Assembly: GCA_903939355.1 (NCBI GenBank)
Contig: CAJAHC010000030.1
Span: 1 to 5,089, forward strand
Source: an uncultured Methylococcaceae bacterium
GTDB taxonomy: Bacteria > Pseudomonadota > Gammaproteobacteria > Methylococcales > Methylomonadaceae
Direction: 5' to 3'
Length of the DNA: 5,089 bases
Position 1 is the stretch's first letter. Every line of letters begins with the position of its first letter. Shown piece after piece: positions 1 to 5,089 of this stretch. The notes under the pieces are model-generated. The model did no database searches, was not told the origin of the DNA, and was given only the letters and a program-made list of their open reading frames with translations. Made by a program: the position numbers and the translations under genes.

Positions 1-301
1 CAACATTATCAAAAACAGTTCTATCTTTAAGTAATTTATAATCTTGATAAATAAAACCCATTTTTCTTCTTATGTAAGGAAGCTGACTTTCTTTTGCCTG
101 CCCCAAATCCTGACCATCGACTAATATCTGTCCTCGACCACAACGCTCCATCGCGGCAATTAGCCTTAATAAAGTACTTTTACCTGCGCCTGAATGCCCC
201 GTTAGGAATGCTATTTCACCACGCTTTAAATGAAAACTGACATTACGCAAAACGTCTCCTGTTTCAGGGTAACGTTTGCAAACATTAACAAAATTTATCA
301 T
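1..301 (-). CDS. ftsE: Cell division ATP-binding protein FtsE, N-terminal 100 residues (cut by window edge)
   Basis: FtsE is the cytosolic ABC ATPase that pairs with the membrane protein FtsX; together they couple ATP hydrolysis to activation of periplasmic murein hydrolases at the division septum. The visible part begins MINFVNVCKRYP. It has the Walker A motif GHSGAGKST at residues 35-43 and the Q-loop in GFIYQDYKLL (Gln86), followed by DRTVFDNV, wording characteristic of FtsE rather than of other ABC ATPases. The signature, Walker B and H-loop lie beyond the left edge, so the gene is partial only because of the window. The ATG sits 6 nt after the TAA stop of the upstream ftsY-containing gene, with only a weak Shine-Dalgarno match, which suggests translational coupling. 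An ftsY-ftsE(-ftsX) order is classical in Gammaproteobacteria; ftsX is expected next but is outside the window. Confidence 0.95.
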   Translation of the reverse strand, partial: MINFVNVCKRYPETGDVLRNVSFHLKRGEIAFLTGHSGAGKSTLLRLIAAMERCGRGQILVDGQDLGQAKESQLPYIRRKMGFIYQDYKLLKDRTVFDNV

Positions 302-307
302 GATTAC

Positions 308-2242
308 TTAATCTTTCACGAACAATGCATCGACAAAAAGTTCTGAATCAAAATCTTGCAAATCATCAATGCCTTCGCCAATTCCTATAAATCGAATTGG
401 AATGCCCGTATGTTTGGCTAATGCAAAAATAACCCCACCTTTTGCGGTACCATCCAATTTAGTTAATACCAAGCCAGTCAATGCTACTGCTTCATTAAAC
501 AATTTTGCTTGAGATAATGCATTCTGTCCTGTTCCTGCATCTAGTACTAACATCACTTCATGAGGCGCTTGTTCATCAAGCTTGCTCATAATCCTTTTTA
601 CTTTTTTTAACTCATCCATTAAATTTGATTTCGTATGCAATCTACCTGCCGTATCTGCTATTAGCACATCAATACCTTTGGCTTTTGCAGATTGCAGGGC
701 ATCATAAATAACCGATGCCGAATCCGCACCTGTATGTTGAGCGACTACATGAATATTATTGCGTTCGCCCCAAACTTCCAATTGCTCAACAGCTGCAGCT
801 CTGAAAGTATCACCTGCAGCCAACATAACACTATGACCTTGTGCCTGCAGACGTTTAGCTAATTTCCCGATCGTTGTTGTCTTACCTGCGCCATTTACTC
901 CCACAACCAAAATAACAAACGGCGTATCTTGCTTGGGAATACGAAGTGCGACACTGCAAGGCTCTAATATATTTAATAATTCTTGCTTTAAAGCAACTGA
1001 CAAGGCTAATCCATCTTTTAATTGATGCCGATCAACGCTTTTGGTTAAATGCCTAATTATTTCTTCAGTAGCATCAACACCCACATCAGCCATCAATAAA
1101 CTGGCTTCAATTTCTTCAAGTAAATCATCATTTATTTCTTTCTCACCAATAGGCAAACTCGCCAATATTCCACTAAGACCGGAACGAGTTCGCTTTAGCT
1201 GTGACTTCAATCTCAAGTATAAAGATTCAGTTGACGGCTCTACATAAACTTCTTCAAAAACAGCCTCTACTGGCAAATTATCCACCACCAGCTCAATTTC
1301 ATCTGGCTTTGACTCTACAACTTTCTTATCAGTGGATTGCCTATCCAACCACTCATATCTACTATAAAAACTGATGGCTATTAATGGTAACATTAACAGC
1401 GTTGCTACAACATGATGGACTATAACTGACCCTGCAGGCATACCCATTTTACTGCTCATGATTGACAATGCAATCTGTGCAAATAACAACACACCGAGCC
1501 ATAAACCAGCTTTTTTTACTGGCTTTGGAGAATTGATTGTTGTGGTTTTGAACATCACCAAACTTAATAATAAAAAGTTTAGTAATGCACCAATTCTATG
1601 TAGCCAATTTGCGGCAACCTGAGCATCAAATGAAATAACTCCAGTGTACCCAGTAAATAATCCACTCAGTAAATTAAGACCGTTAAAATAATCAGCTTTT
1701 GGCCACCATTGGCCGTTACATTCTGGGAAGCCAACGCAGACCAACCCGGCATGATTAGCACTAACCCATGCCCCAATAGCAATTTGTAAAAATAAACCCA
1801 GCATGACAACGCCAATAAAACGCGCACCCTTATGTTTTTTCTCTAAAATACACAGAGCAAAGCTAGATCTTAAGTACAACCCAAAAATTACCCAGAAAGT
1901 TATCATCCCTAATAAAGCTTGAACCACTACAATTATTGGCATAGCACTTATTGATTTTGCCCAAATTGCCAATGCCGCTTGGGATGCTACCAAAATAATC
2001 AAAATAACTGAGACGGTTACTGCAGCAAACTGAAATTGATGTTGACGCCATGAAAGTAAGTTCAATGAAAAAACTGAAAGACCTAATGCAATTATTAAAT
2101 AATCATGAACGTTGCTTTTTAAAAGCTCAATTAAACTTTCACTGATCATCTCAAGGTCAACCCCAGATAATCTAATAAATGACTCTAACGAAATGATTAT
2201 TAATGTCAAAAAAGCGCTAAAAAGAGATAAATATCTAAACAT
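308..2242 (-). CDS. ftsY: CtaA/COX15-like membrane domain fused in frame to signal recognition particle receptor FtsY
   Basis: One uninterrupted ORF encodes two proteins that are normally separate. Residues are numbered from the ATG at 2242 (644 aa), preferred because GGGA lies about 6 nt upstream; a GTG at 2254, overlapping the previous stop, would add four residues. Residues about 1-295 form an eight-helix heme A synthase-like domain: GAWVSANHAG and a Cys pair (Cys169, Cys175) before GQWWP, then His215 in LHRIGA and His276/277 in VHHVVA, matching the carboxy-terminal heme b half of COX15. In the amino-terminal half His46 remains, but the ExxHR Glu is Ser43, the Arg is Asp47 and the second axial His is Gln108. 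An acidic linker (about 301-340) leads to the basic membrane-targeting helix (341-363) and the NG GTPase: GVNGAGKTTT (448-457), DTFRAAA (478-484), DTAGR (530-534), LDAGTGQNA and TKLDG (594-598). All GTPase motifs are intact, so FtsY function (docking SRP-ribosome complexes at the membrane) is near certain; heme A synthase function is doubtful. Eight helices with a cytoplasmic N-terminus would put the GTPase in the cytosol, as required. Last of the surf1 run, 6 nt before ftsE. Confidence 0.93.
   Translation of the reverse strand: MFRYLSLFSAFLTLIIISLESFIRLSGVDLEMISESLIELLKSNVHDYLIIALGLSVFSLNLLSWRQHQFQFAAVTVSVILIILVASQAALAIWAKSISAMPIIVVVQALLGMITFWVIFGLYLRSSFALCILEKKHKGARFIGVVMLGLFLQIAIGAWVSANHAGLVCVGFPECNGQWWPKADYFNGLNLLSGLFTGYTGVISFDAQVAANWLHRIGALLNFLLLSLVMFKTTTINSPKPVKKAGLWLGVLLFAQIALSIMSSKMGMPAGSVIVHHVVATLLMLPLIAISFYSRYEWLDRQSTDKKVVESKPDEIELVVDNLPVEAVFEEVYVEPSTESLYLRLKSQLKRTRSGLSGILASLPIGEKEINDDLLEEIEASLLMADVGVDATEEIIRHLTKSVDRHQLKDGLALSVALKQELLNILEPCSVALRIPKQDTPFVILVVGVNGAGKTTTIGKLAKRLQAQGHSVMLAAGDTFRAAAVEQLEVWGERNNIHVVAQHTGADSASVIYDALQSAKAKGIDVLIADTAGRLHTKSNLMDELKKVKRIMSKLDEQAPHEVMLVLDAGTGQNALSQAKLFNEAVALTGLVLTKLDGTAKGGVIFALAKHTGIPIRFIGIGEGIDDLQDFDSELFVDALFVKD
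1361..1390 (-). promoter_or_regulatory. Possible internal promoter upstream of the FtsY domain
   Basis: On the minus strand, inside codons for the last membrane helix of the CtaA-like domain, TTACCA (1385-1390, 4 of 6 to the sigma-70 -35 consensus) and TATAGT (1361-1366, 5 of 6 to the -10 consensus) are 18 nt apart. A transcript from here would begin around 1354 and could serve in-frame GTG codons at 1288 and 1285, giving a stand-alone FtsY with an acidic amino terminus. No convincing Shine-Dalgarno precedes those GTGs. In AT-rich DNA such matches arise by chance, so this is only a candidate. Confidence 0.18.
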
Positions 2243-2253
2243 TGTGTTTCCCA

Positions 2254-2994
2254 CTAACCAATTTGTGAAATTCTAAGTAGATGCATAAGATCATCTTTTA
2301 CTTTATAAGTATTAAAGCCAGCTTCGTATTGCATCATCAAATTACCTAAAGGATCAATTAAAAAAAGCATTCCTTCAGGCATAACCCCCGCTTTAATATT
2401 CATTATTTTTTTTGCCAATTCACTACTGGGCTTGACTCTGATAAGCTCTGAATTAAGTGCGAAATCTCGACTTTCACTGCCTATTAACTTATCAATCAAC
2501 TTTTCATCTATTTTATTTTCTTCCCGAAGAAGCTTAATAAACAAAGCATTATCTTCTTTATTTTCAGTCCGCCGTAATCGCCATAAAAGCATATCTTTCA
2601 ACCACCATTCTCTGGTTATTGCCTGAGGTAGCTCATTAAAAATGATAACTATCCGACGGGTTCTTGGCAACTCCTTGTTTAACATTAGCCTAAGCTGCTT
2701 GGTTTTAAGTAGCGCATCCAAGCAAATCTCATTACAACCCATACCGGGAATTACATTAACTATTAACCAATGACCAGGAAGCTCACCCAAATTTTCAGTT
2801 GAAAATGAATCAAAACCTGTAAAATCATTACGATTAATTGACAAAGGAGGGATTACCAACTGCCCTCTATTAGTGGTTCCTTTTACCAACCCAGGATTCT
2901 CTTTTAACCCCCATGCTATTAAAAAAGGAATAATAGTCATACAAAATATAACTATTATTAAAATTCGATTTTTTTTCTGCTGCTTATTCATCAT
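2254..2994 (-). CDS. Membrane-anchored CxxxC protein of cytochrome oxidase clusters (thioredoxin/Sco-like, PA0111 type)
   Basis: A 246-residue protein with a basic cytoplasmic start (MMNKQQKKNR), one hydrophobic helix at about 11-29, and a periplasmic remainder. Residues 42-50 (NRGQLVIPP) and 75-91 (GHWLIVNV, then Cys87 and Cys91 as CNEIC) resemble the conserved family found between SURF1 and ctaA in proteobacterial cox clusters, of which Pseudomonas PA0111 is an example. Near the end, MLFLIDPLGNLMMQY resembles the strand-turn-strand of thioredoxin/Sco folds. The CxxxC spacing matches the copper-binding pair of Sco proteins, but I cannot see the distal His ligand of true Sco, so a role as a copper chaperone or thiol reductase for the CuA site is inferred. 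Its ATG overlaps the SURF1 stop (ATGA), and its TAG stop is 11 nt before the ATG of the CtaA-FtsY gene, so it is tightly coupled within the operon. No strong Shine-Dalgarno is visible. Confidence 0.85.
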   Translation of the reverse strand: MMNKQQKKNRILIIVIFCMTIIPFLIAWGLKENPGLVKGTTNRGQLVIPPLSINRNDFTGFDSFSTENLGELPGHWLIVNVIPGMGCNEICLDALLKTKQLRLMLNKELPRTRRIVIIFNELPQAITREWWLKDMLLWRLRRTENKEDNALFIKLLREENKIDEKLIDKLIGSESRDFALNSELIRVKPSSELAKKIMNIKAGVMPEGMLFLIDPLGNLMMQYEAGFNTYKVKDDLMHLLRISQIG

Positions 2995-3695
2995 TTTTTC
3001 AAGCTATACCAAAGAAATAGCATCGTTAAGGTAAAGGCCAACGCAAACCATTGAATGGCGTAAGCAATATGTTGTTCGGGCTGCATGATTTTAATTGCCT
3101 GCCACTCCCGCTTATAACCCTCAGGCAGATGGCTATCCAATTCAACTTGATAGGGAAAAACAGAATATCCAAGTTTATTAGCCAAAATTTGACTATCTAT
3201 AACCTGAACAACAGATGGCCAAGTATTAGTTGGTATTTCAGCACCTATCAACTTAATACCTACACTAGGAAAGCTATTTACTCGTCCCATAATCTCAAAC
3301 TGTTTTGACTTGATTTGTATATCTGGCAAATCAGACCTATCTGGATTCAAAGGAATCCAGCCCCTATTGACCAAGACTGCTTTCGCTTCTCCTTCAAGAA
3401 TAAATGGCGTCAACACAAAATAACCCACTTTACCTGCACTAATTCTATTATCAACCAAAAACTGATGCACTTGATCATAATGCCCTGTGATCTTCACCTT
3501 CTTATACTTAATTGCATCCACATTATCGTAACTAATATTGGACATCTCTATAACATCCTGTGAGGCTATAACTTGAGCTTTCTTCTCAAGAAACGTTCTT
3601 TTTATTTCAGCCCTCCCTAATTGCCAAATCCCCAATGTAATTAATACTATTAAAAAAAACATATAGACCAGTGTTGGTGCTTTTTTTAACCTCAT
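2991..3695 (-). CDS. SURF1 family cytochrome c oxidase assembly protein
   Basis: SURF1 (Shy1 in yeast) is an inner-membrane protein that helps insert heme a into subunit I of aa3-type oxidase. This 234-residue protein has the family layout: a first helix at about 8-25 ending in LGIWQLGRAEIK (21-32), a large periplasmic domain with GYFVLTPF (91-98) and VNRGWIP (109-115), and a second helix near the end introduced by HIAYAIQWFALA, matching the conserved YAxQWF signature. The length is normal. I place the start at the ATG at 3695, because AGGTGG (3704-3709) lies 8 nt upstream of it; the longer reading from the GTG at 3707 starts inside that ribosome binding site. Its stop overlaps the next gene by 4 nt. 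It is probably the first gene of a transcript running into ftsE, since a terminator and an oppositely oriented gene separate it from coxC. Confidence 0.96.
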   Translation of the reverse strand: MRLKKAPTLVYMFFLIVLITLGIWQLGRAEIKRTFLEKKAQVIASQDVIEMSNISYDNVDAIKYKKVKITGHYDQVHQFLVDNRISAGKVGYFVLTPFILEGEAKAVLVNRGWIPLNPDRSDLPDIQIKSKQFEIMGRVNSFPSVGIKLIGAEIPTNTWPSVVQVIDSQILANKLGYSVFPYQVELDSHLPEGYKREWQAIKIMQPEQHIAYAIQWFALAFTLTMLFLWYSLKK

Positions 3696-3703
3696 TAAAT
3701 AAT

Positions 3704-3709
3704 CCACCT
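3704..3709 (-). promoter_or_regulatory. Shine-Dalgarno sequence deciding the SURF1 start
   Basis: AGGTGG on the minus strand lies 8 nt before the ATG at 3695. It contains the upstream in-frame GTG (3705-3707), which makes that GTG an unlikely start and shortens SURF1 by four residues compared with the longest ORF. Confidence 0.75.
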
Positions 3710-3747
3710 GTTAATAACCATTTTTTTCTTGTTAAGCTATTGGCACA

Positions 3748-3775
3748 TTGACTTTAATAAACGAAAATACACAAT
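3748..3775 (+). promoter_or_regulatory. Candidate sigma-70 promoter for the DUF2909 gene
   Basis: TTGACT (3748-3753, 5 of 6 to the -35 consensus) is followed after 16 nt by CACAAT (3770-3775, 4 of 6 to the -10 consensus), about 25 nt before the ATG at 3800. The region between SURF1 and this gene (3696-3799) must drive transcription both ways, but I could not identify a convincing minus-strand promoter for SURF1 in it. Confidence 0.3.
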
Positions 3776-3799
3776 CTATCTATAAATTGTAATTTTACC

Positions 3800-4048
3800 A
3801 TGATTATCAAAAGCCTCGTTATCATTGCCTTTATCCTGATAATTATCAGTCTCGGTTCAGCCCTGTTTCATTTGGTTAGGCATAAAAATGAAGAAGACTC
3901 AAAAAAAACACTTAACTCGCTAACTTTTCGTATTTCTCTTTCAATTTTACTATTTATTTTTATTTTTATTGCAGTGATCACTGGGGGCGTTAAGCCACAT
4001 GGACTTGGCGTTAAAATGCACGCTCAAAATCAAGGTCTAATTGAGTAA
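3800..4048 (+). CDS. DUF2909-type twin-transmembrane protein of the cox cluster
   Basis: A small 82-residue protein and the only plus-strand gene in the window. Two hydrophobic helices (about 2-26 and 44-61) flank a charged cytoplasmic-type loop, HKNEEDSKKTLNSLTFR, and the second helix ends in VKPHGLG. The loop followed by TLNSLTFRISLS, and the terminal PHG, match the DUF2909 (twin transmembrane protein) family, which sits in this position and this opposite orientation, between coxC and SURF1, in many gammaproteobacterial oxidase clusters. The function is unknown; location suggests a role in oxidase assembly or stability. It does not lie opposite another gene: 104 bp separate it from the SURF1 start and 91 bp from the coxC end. 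No strong Shine-Dalgarno precedes its ATG, so the start rests on family length and the hydrophobic start. Confidence 0.85.
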   Translation: MIIKSLVIIAFILIIISLGSALFHLVRHKNEEDSKKTLNSLTFRISLSILLFIFIFIAVITGGVKPHGLGVKMHAQNQGLIE

Positions 4049-4067
4049 ATAGCTGCCTAAGCAATTA

Positions 4068-4080
4068 GACAAAGCTTGTC
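4068..4080. repeat. Small perfect inverted repeat beside the terminator
   Basis: GACAA (4068-4072) and TTGTC (4076-4080) are perfect inverted copies around a three-base loop (AGC). The element lies between the DUF2909 stop and the terminator, and inside the longer alternative pairing of 4052-4064 with 4103-4114. It is short enough to be chance; no function is evident. Confidence 0.4.
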
Positions 4081-4085
4081 GGCAA

Positions 4086-4123
4086 AAAAAAAGCGCAGCC
4101 TGTTGTTAGGCAGCGCTTTTTTT
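4086..4123. terminator. Bidirectional Rho-independent terminator between coxC and the DUF2909 gene
   Basis: An inverted repeat pairs A-tract plus GCGC (4086-4096) with GCGC plus T-tract (4113-4123), and GCCT (4098-4101) with AGGC (4108-4111), leaving one A-A mismatch (4097/4112) and a six-base loop. A run of T follows the stem on both strands, so it can end the plus-strand DUF2909 transcript, which stops at 4048, and the minus-strand coxC transcript, whose stop is at 4140. Confidence 0.92.
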
Positions 4124-4139
4124 AAGTTAAAAAATTTAT

Positions 4140-4991
4140 CTATATCAAATAAACAAACACAAACAATCCTAACCACACAACGTCAACAAAATGCCAATAC
4201 CAAGCTGCCGCTTCAAAGGCAAAGTGATTTTCTGGTTTAAAATGGCCTTTAGTACTACGAAACAAGACAACACTTAGAATAATGGCTCCCACGCAAACGT
4301 GAAAACCGTGAAATCCTGTCAACATAAAAAAAGTAGAACCATATACCCCTGAACCCAAGGTTAAACCCATTTCAGTGTAGGCCTCATGGTACTCAATTGC
4401 TTGAAATATGACAAATAAAAACCCAAGTGCAACTGTTGCTATTAAGCCTTTAATCAACTGATCCCGATTTTTTGCAAGCAGACCATGATGCGCCCATGTA
4501 CAAGTGACACCACTGGTCAATAAAATTAATGTATTCAAAAATGGCAAGCCCCAAGCGCTCATAGGTTCAAAATCGCCACCTACTTTGCCTGGACCGTTTG
4601 TTGGCCATGTAGTCTCAAACGAGGGCCACAACAACTCTTTAGTTGCACCCTCACCTAACCAAGGCACCGATAAGTTCCGCGTATACCAAAGTGTTCCAAA
4701 AAACACAGCAAAGAAAACAATTTCAGAAAATATGAACCACATCATGCCATGTCGATAAGAAATTCCGACTTCATGATTATACATTCCAGATTCACTTTCA
4801 TGAGCCTGCAGAGTAAACCAACCTACTAACATGATAATAAAAACAACCAAGCCTATTATCATTAAAGTGGGGCCAATTGACGAACCATTTAAGTAATTTG
4901 CAAATCCAGCCAGCATAGTCATCAAACCTGCCGTACCAATGACTGGCCAAGTCGCTTTATGCGGAATGTAATAAGCGGTATTTGTAGACAT
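4140..4991 (-). CDS. coxC: Cytochrome c oxidase subunit III
   Basis: Subunit III of the aa3-type terminal oxidase (also called ctaE) is a seven-helix inner-membrane protein without redox centres; it supports proton uptake and protects the active site from turnover inactivation. The 283-residue product has the full family layout. Residues 80-94 (RHGMMWFIFSEIVFF) contain Glu90 of the conserved FSE motif; TWAHHGL (165-171), QAIEYHEA (197-204), GFHGFHV (226-231 region) and AAWYWHFVDVVW (262-273) are hallmark segments. The extended loop around residues 105-145, before SAWGLPFLNT, is typical of proteobacterial forms. The ATG is preceded by AAGGGGAAGGAT, a strong Shine-Dalgarno. It begins 24 nt after the ctaG stop, so the two are co-transcribed, and is followed by the bidirectional terminator. 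Confidence 0.98.
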   Translation of the reverse strand: MSTNTAYYIPHKATWPVIGTAGLMTMLAGFANYLNGSSIGPTLMIIGLVVFIIMLVGWFTLQAHESESGMYNHEVGISYRHGMMWFIFSEIVFFAVFFGTLWYTRNLSVPWLGEGATKELLWPSFETTWPTNGPGKVGGDFEPMSAWGLPFLNTLILLTSGVTCTWAHHGLLAKNRDQLIKGLIATVALGFLFVIFQAIEYHEAYTEMGLTLGSGVYGSTFFMLTGFHGFHVCVGAIILSVVLFRSTKGHFKPENHFAFEAAAWYWHFVDVVWLGLFVFVYLI

Positions 4992-5015
4992 ATCCTTCCC
5001 CTTTTATTTTTTTAA

Positions 5016-5089
5016 TCACTTTTCAGTATTATCGAAAAATGTGTAAGACAACGTAATAGTTTTAAATTGCTCCGGTAATTTCGGATTAA
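5016..5089 (-). CDS. ctaG: CtaG/Cox11 copper chaperone, C-terminal 23 residues (cut by window edge)
   Basis: Reading leftward from the right edge in one frame gives NPKLPEQFKTITLSYTFFD, then NTEK and a TGA stop. The LPEQFKTITLSYTFF segment matches the conserved carboxy-terminal end of CtaG/Cox11, the membrane-anchored periplasmic protein that delivers copper to the CuB site of subunit I. The copper-binding CFCF motif lies outside the window. Position immediately before coxC agrees with the usual coxB-coxA-ctaG-coxC order. The fragment is short, but motif and context together make the call strong. Confidence 0.88.
   Translation of the reverse strand, partial: NPKLPEQFKTITLSYTFFDNTEK

Noticed and set aside
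1041..1247. Plus-strand ORF of 68 codons
   Set aside because: It lies opposite the conserved FtsY N domain and has no family resemblance or ribosome binding site; a shadow.
1863..2051. Minus-strand ORF of 62 codons in another frame
   Set aside because: It overlaps the CtaA-like helices in a different frame and looks like no known protein.
2432..2626. Plus-strand ORF of 64 codons
   Set aside because: Antisense to the CxxxC protein gene; Ser/Leu-rich composition is typical of a shadow frame.
2401..2980. Runs of eight T (A on the coding strand) at 2406-2413 and 2969-2976 as possible frameshift or slippage sites
   Set aside because: Frames on both sides agree with one continuous protein, and such runs are expected in AT-rich Lys/Asn codons.
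3051..3563. Two plus-strand ORFs opposite SURF1
   Set aside because: Antisense to a clearly conserved gene, without coding signature.
3696..3799. Promoter or FNR/ANR-type operator for SURF1
   Set aside because: I looked for TTGAT-N4-ATCAA-like dyads and for paired -35/-10 boxes on the minus strand and found nothing convincing.
4504..4758. Plus-strand ORF of 84 codons opposite coxC
   Set aside because: Complement of highly conserved subunit III sequence; no independent support.

Overview
The window looks like a stretch of an AT-rich gammaproteobacterial chromosome. The gene set and order match the aa3-type cytochrome c oxidase (cox/cta) clusters of Proteobacteria: ctaG, coxC, an oppositely oriented DUF2909 gene, SURF1, a small CxxxC membrane protein, then ctaA. 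The FtsY GTPase domain and FtsE closely resemble the E. coli proteins. The sequence does not allow a confident genus. Coding density is high and no rRNA, tRNA, CRISPR or mobile element is visible.

Layout, right to left, because almost everything is on the minus strand: (1) the last 23 codons of ctaG/cox11 (5016-5089); (2) coxC, subunit III (4140-4991); (3) a strong bidirectional terminator (about 4086-4123); (4) a plus-strand DUF2909-type two-helix membrane protein (3800-4048); (5) SURF1 (2991-3695), start revised to an ATG with a good Shine-Dalgarno sequence; (6) a membrane-anchored thioredoxin/Sco-like protein with a CxxxC motif (2254-2994); (7) a single long ORF (308-2242) joining a complete eight-helix CtaA/COX15-like domain to a complete FtsY SRP-receptor domain; (8) the first 100 codons of ftsE (1-301), entering from the left edge.

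The first part is a cytochrome oxidase biogenesis operon: copper delivery to CuB (CtaG), a core subunit (CoxC), heme insertion and assembly (SURF1), a probable thiol or copper chaperone, and a heme A synthase-like protein. Where such clusters usually continue into ctaB (heme O synthase) and Sco genes, this one runs in frame into ftsY and then into ftsE. The heme-A-synthase half therefore becomes the membrane anchor of the SRP receptor. Its amino-terminal heme site has lost the catalytic Glu, one axial His and the extracytoplasmic Cys pair, while the carboxy-terminal heme b half is intact. This apparent CtaA-FtsY chimera, linking respiratory-complex assembly to co-translational membrane targeting, is the most unusual feature of the window. 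An assembly or deletion artefact cannot be excluded from the sequence alone.
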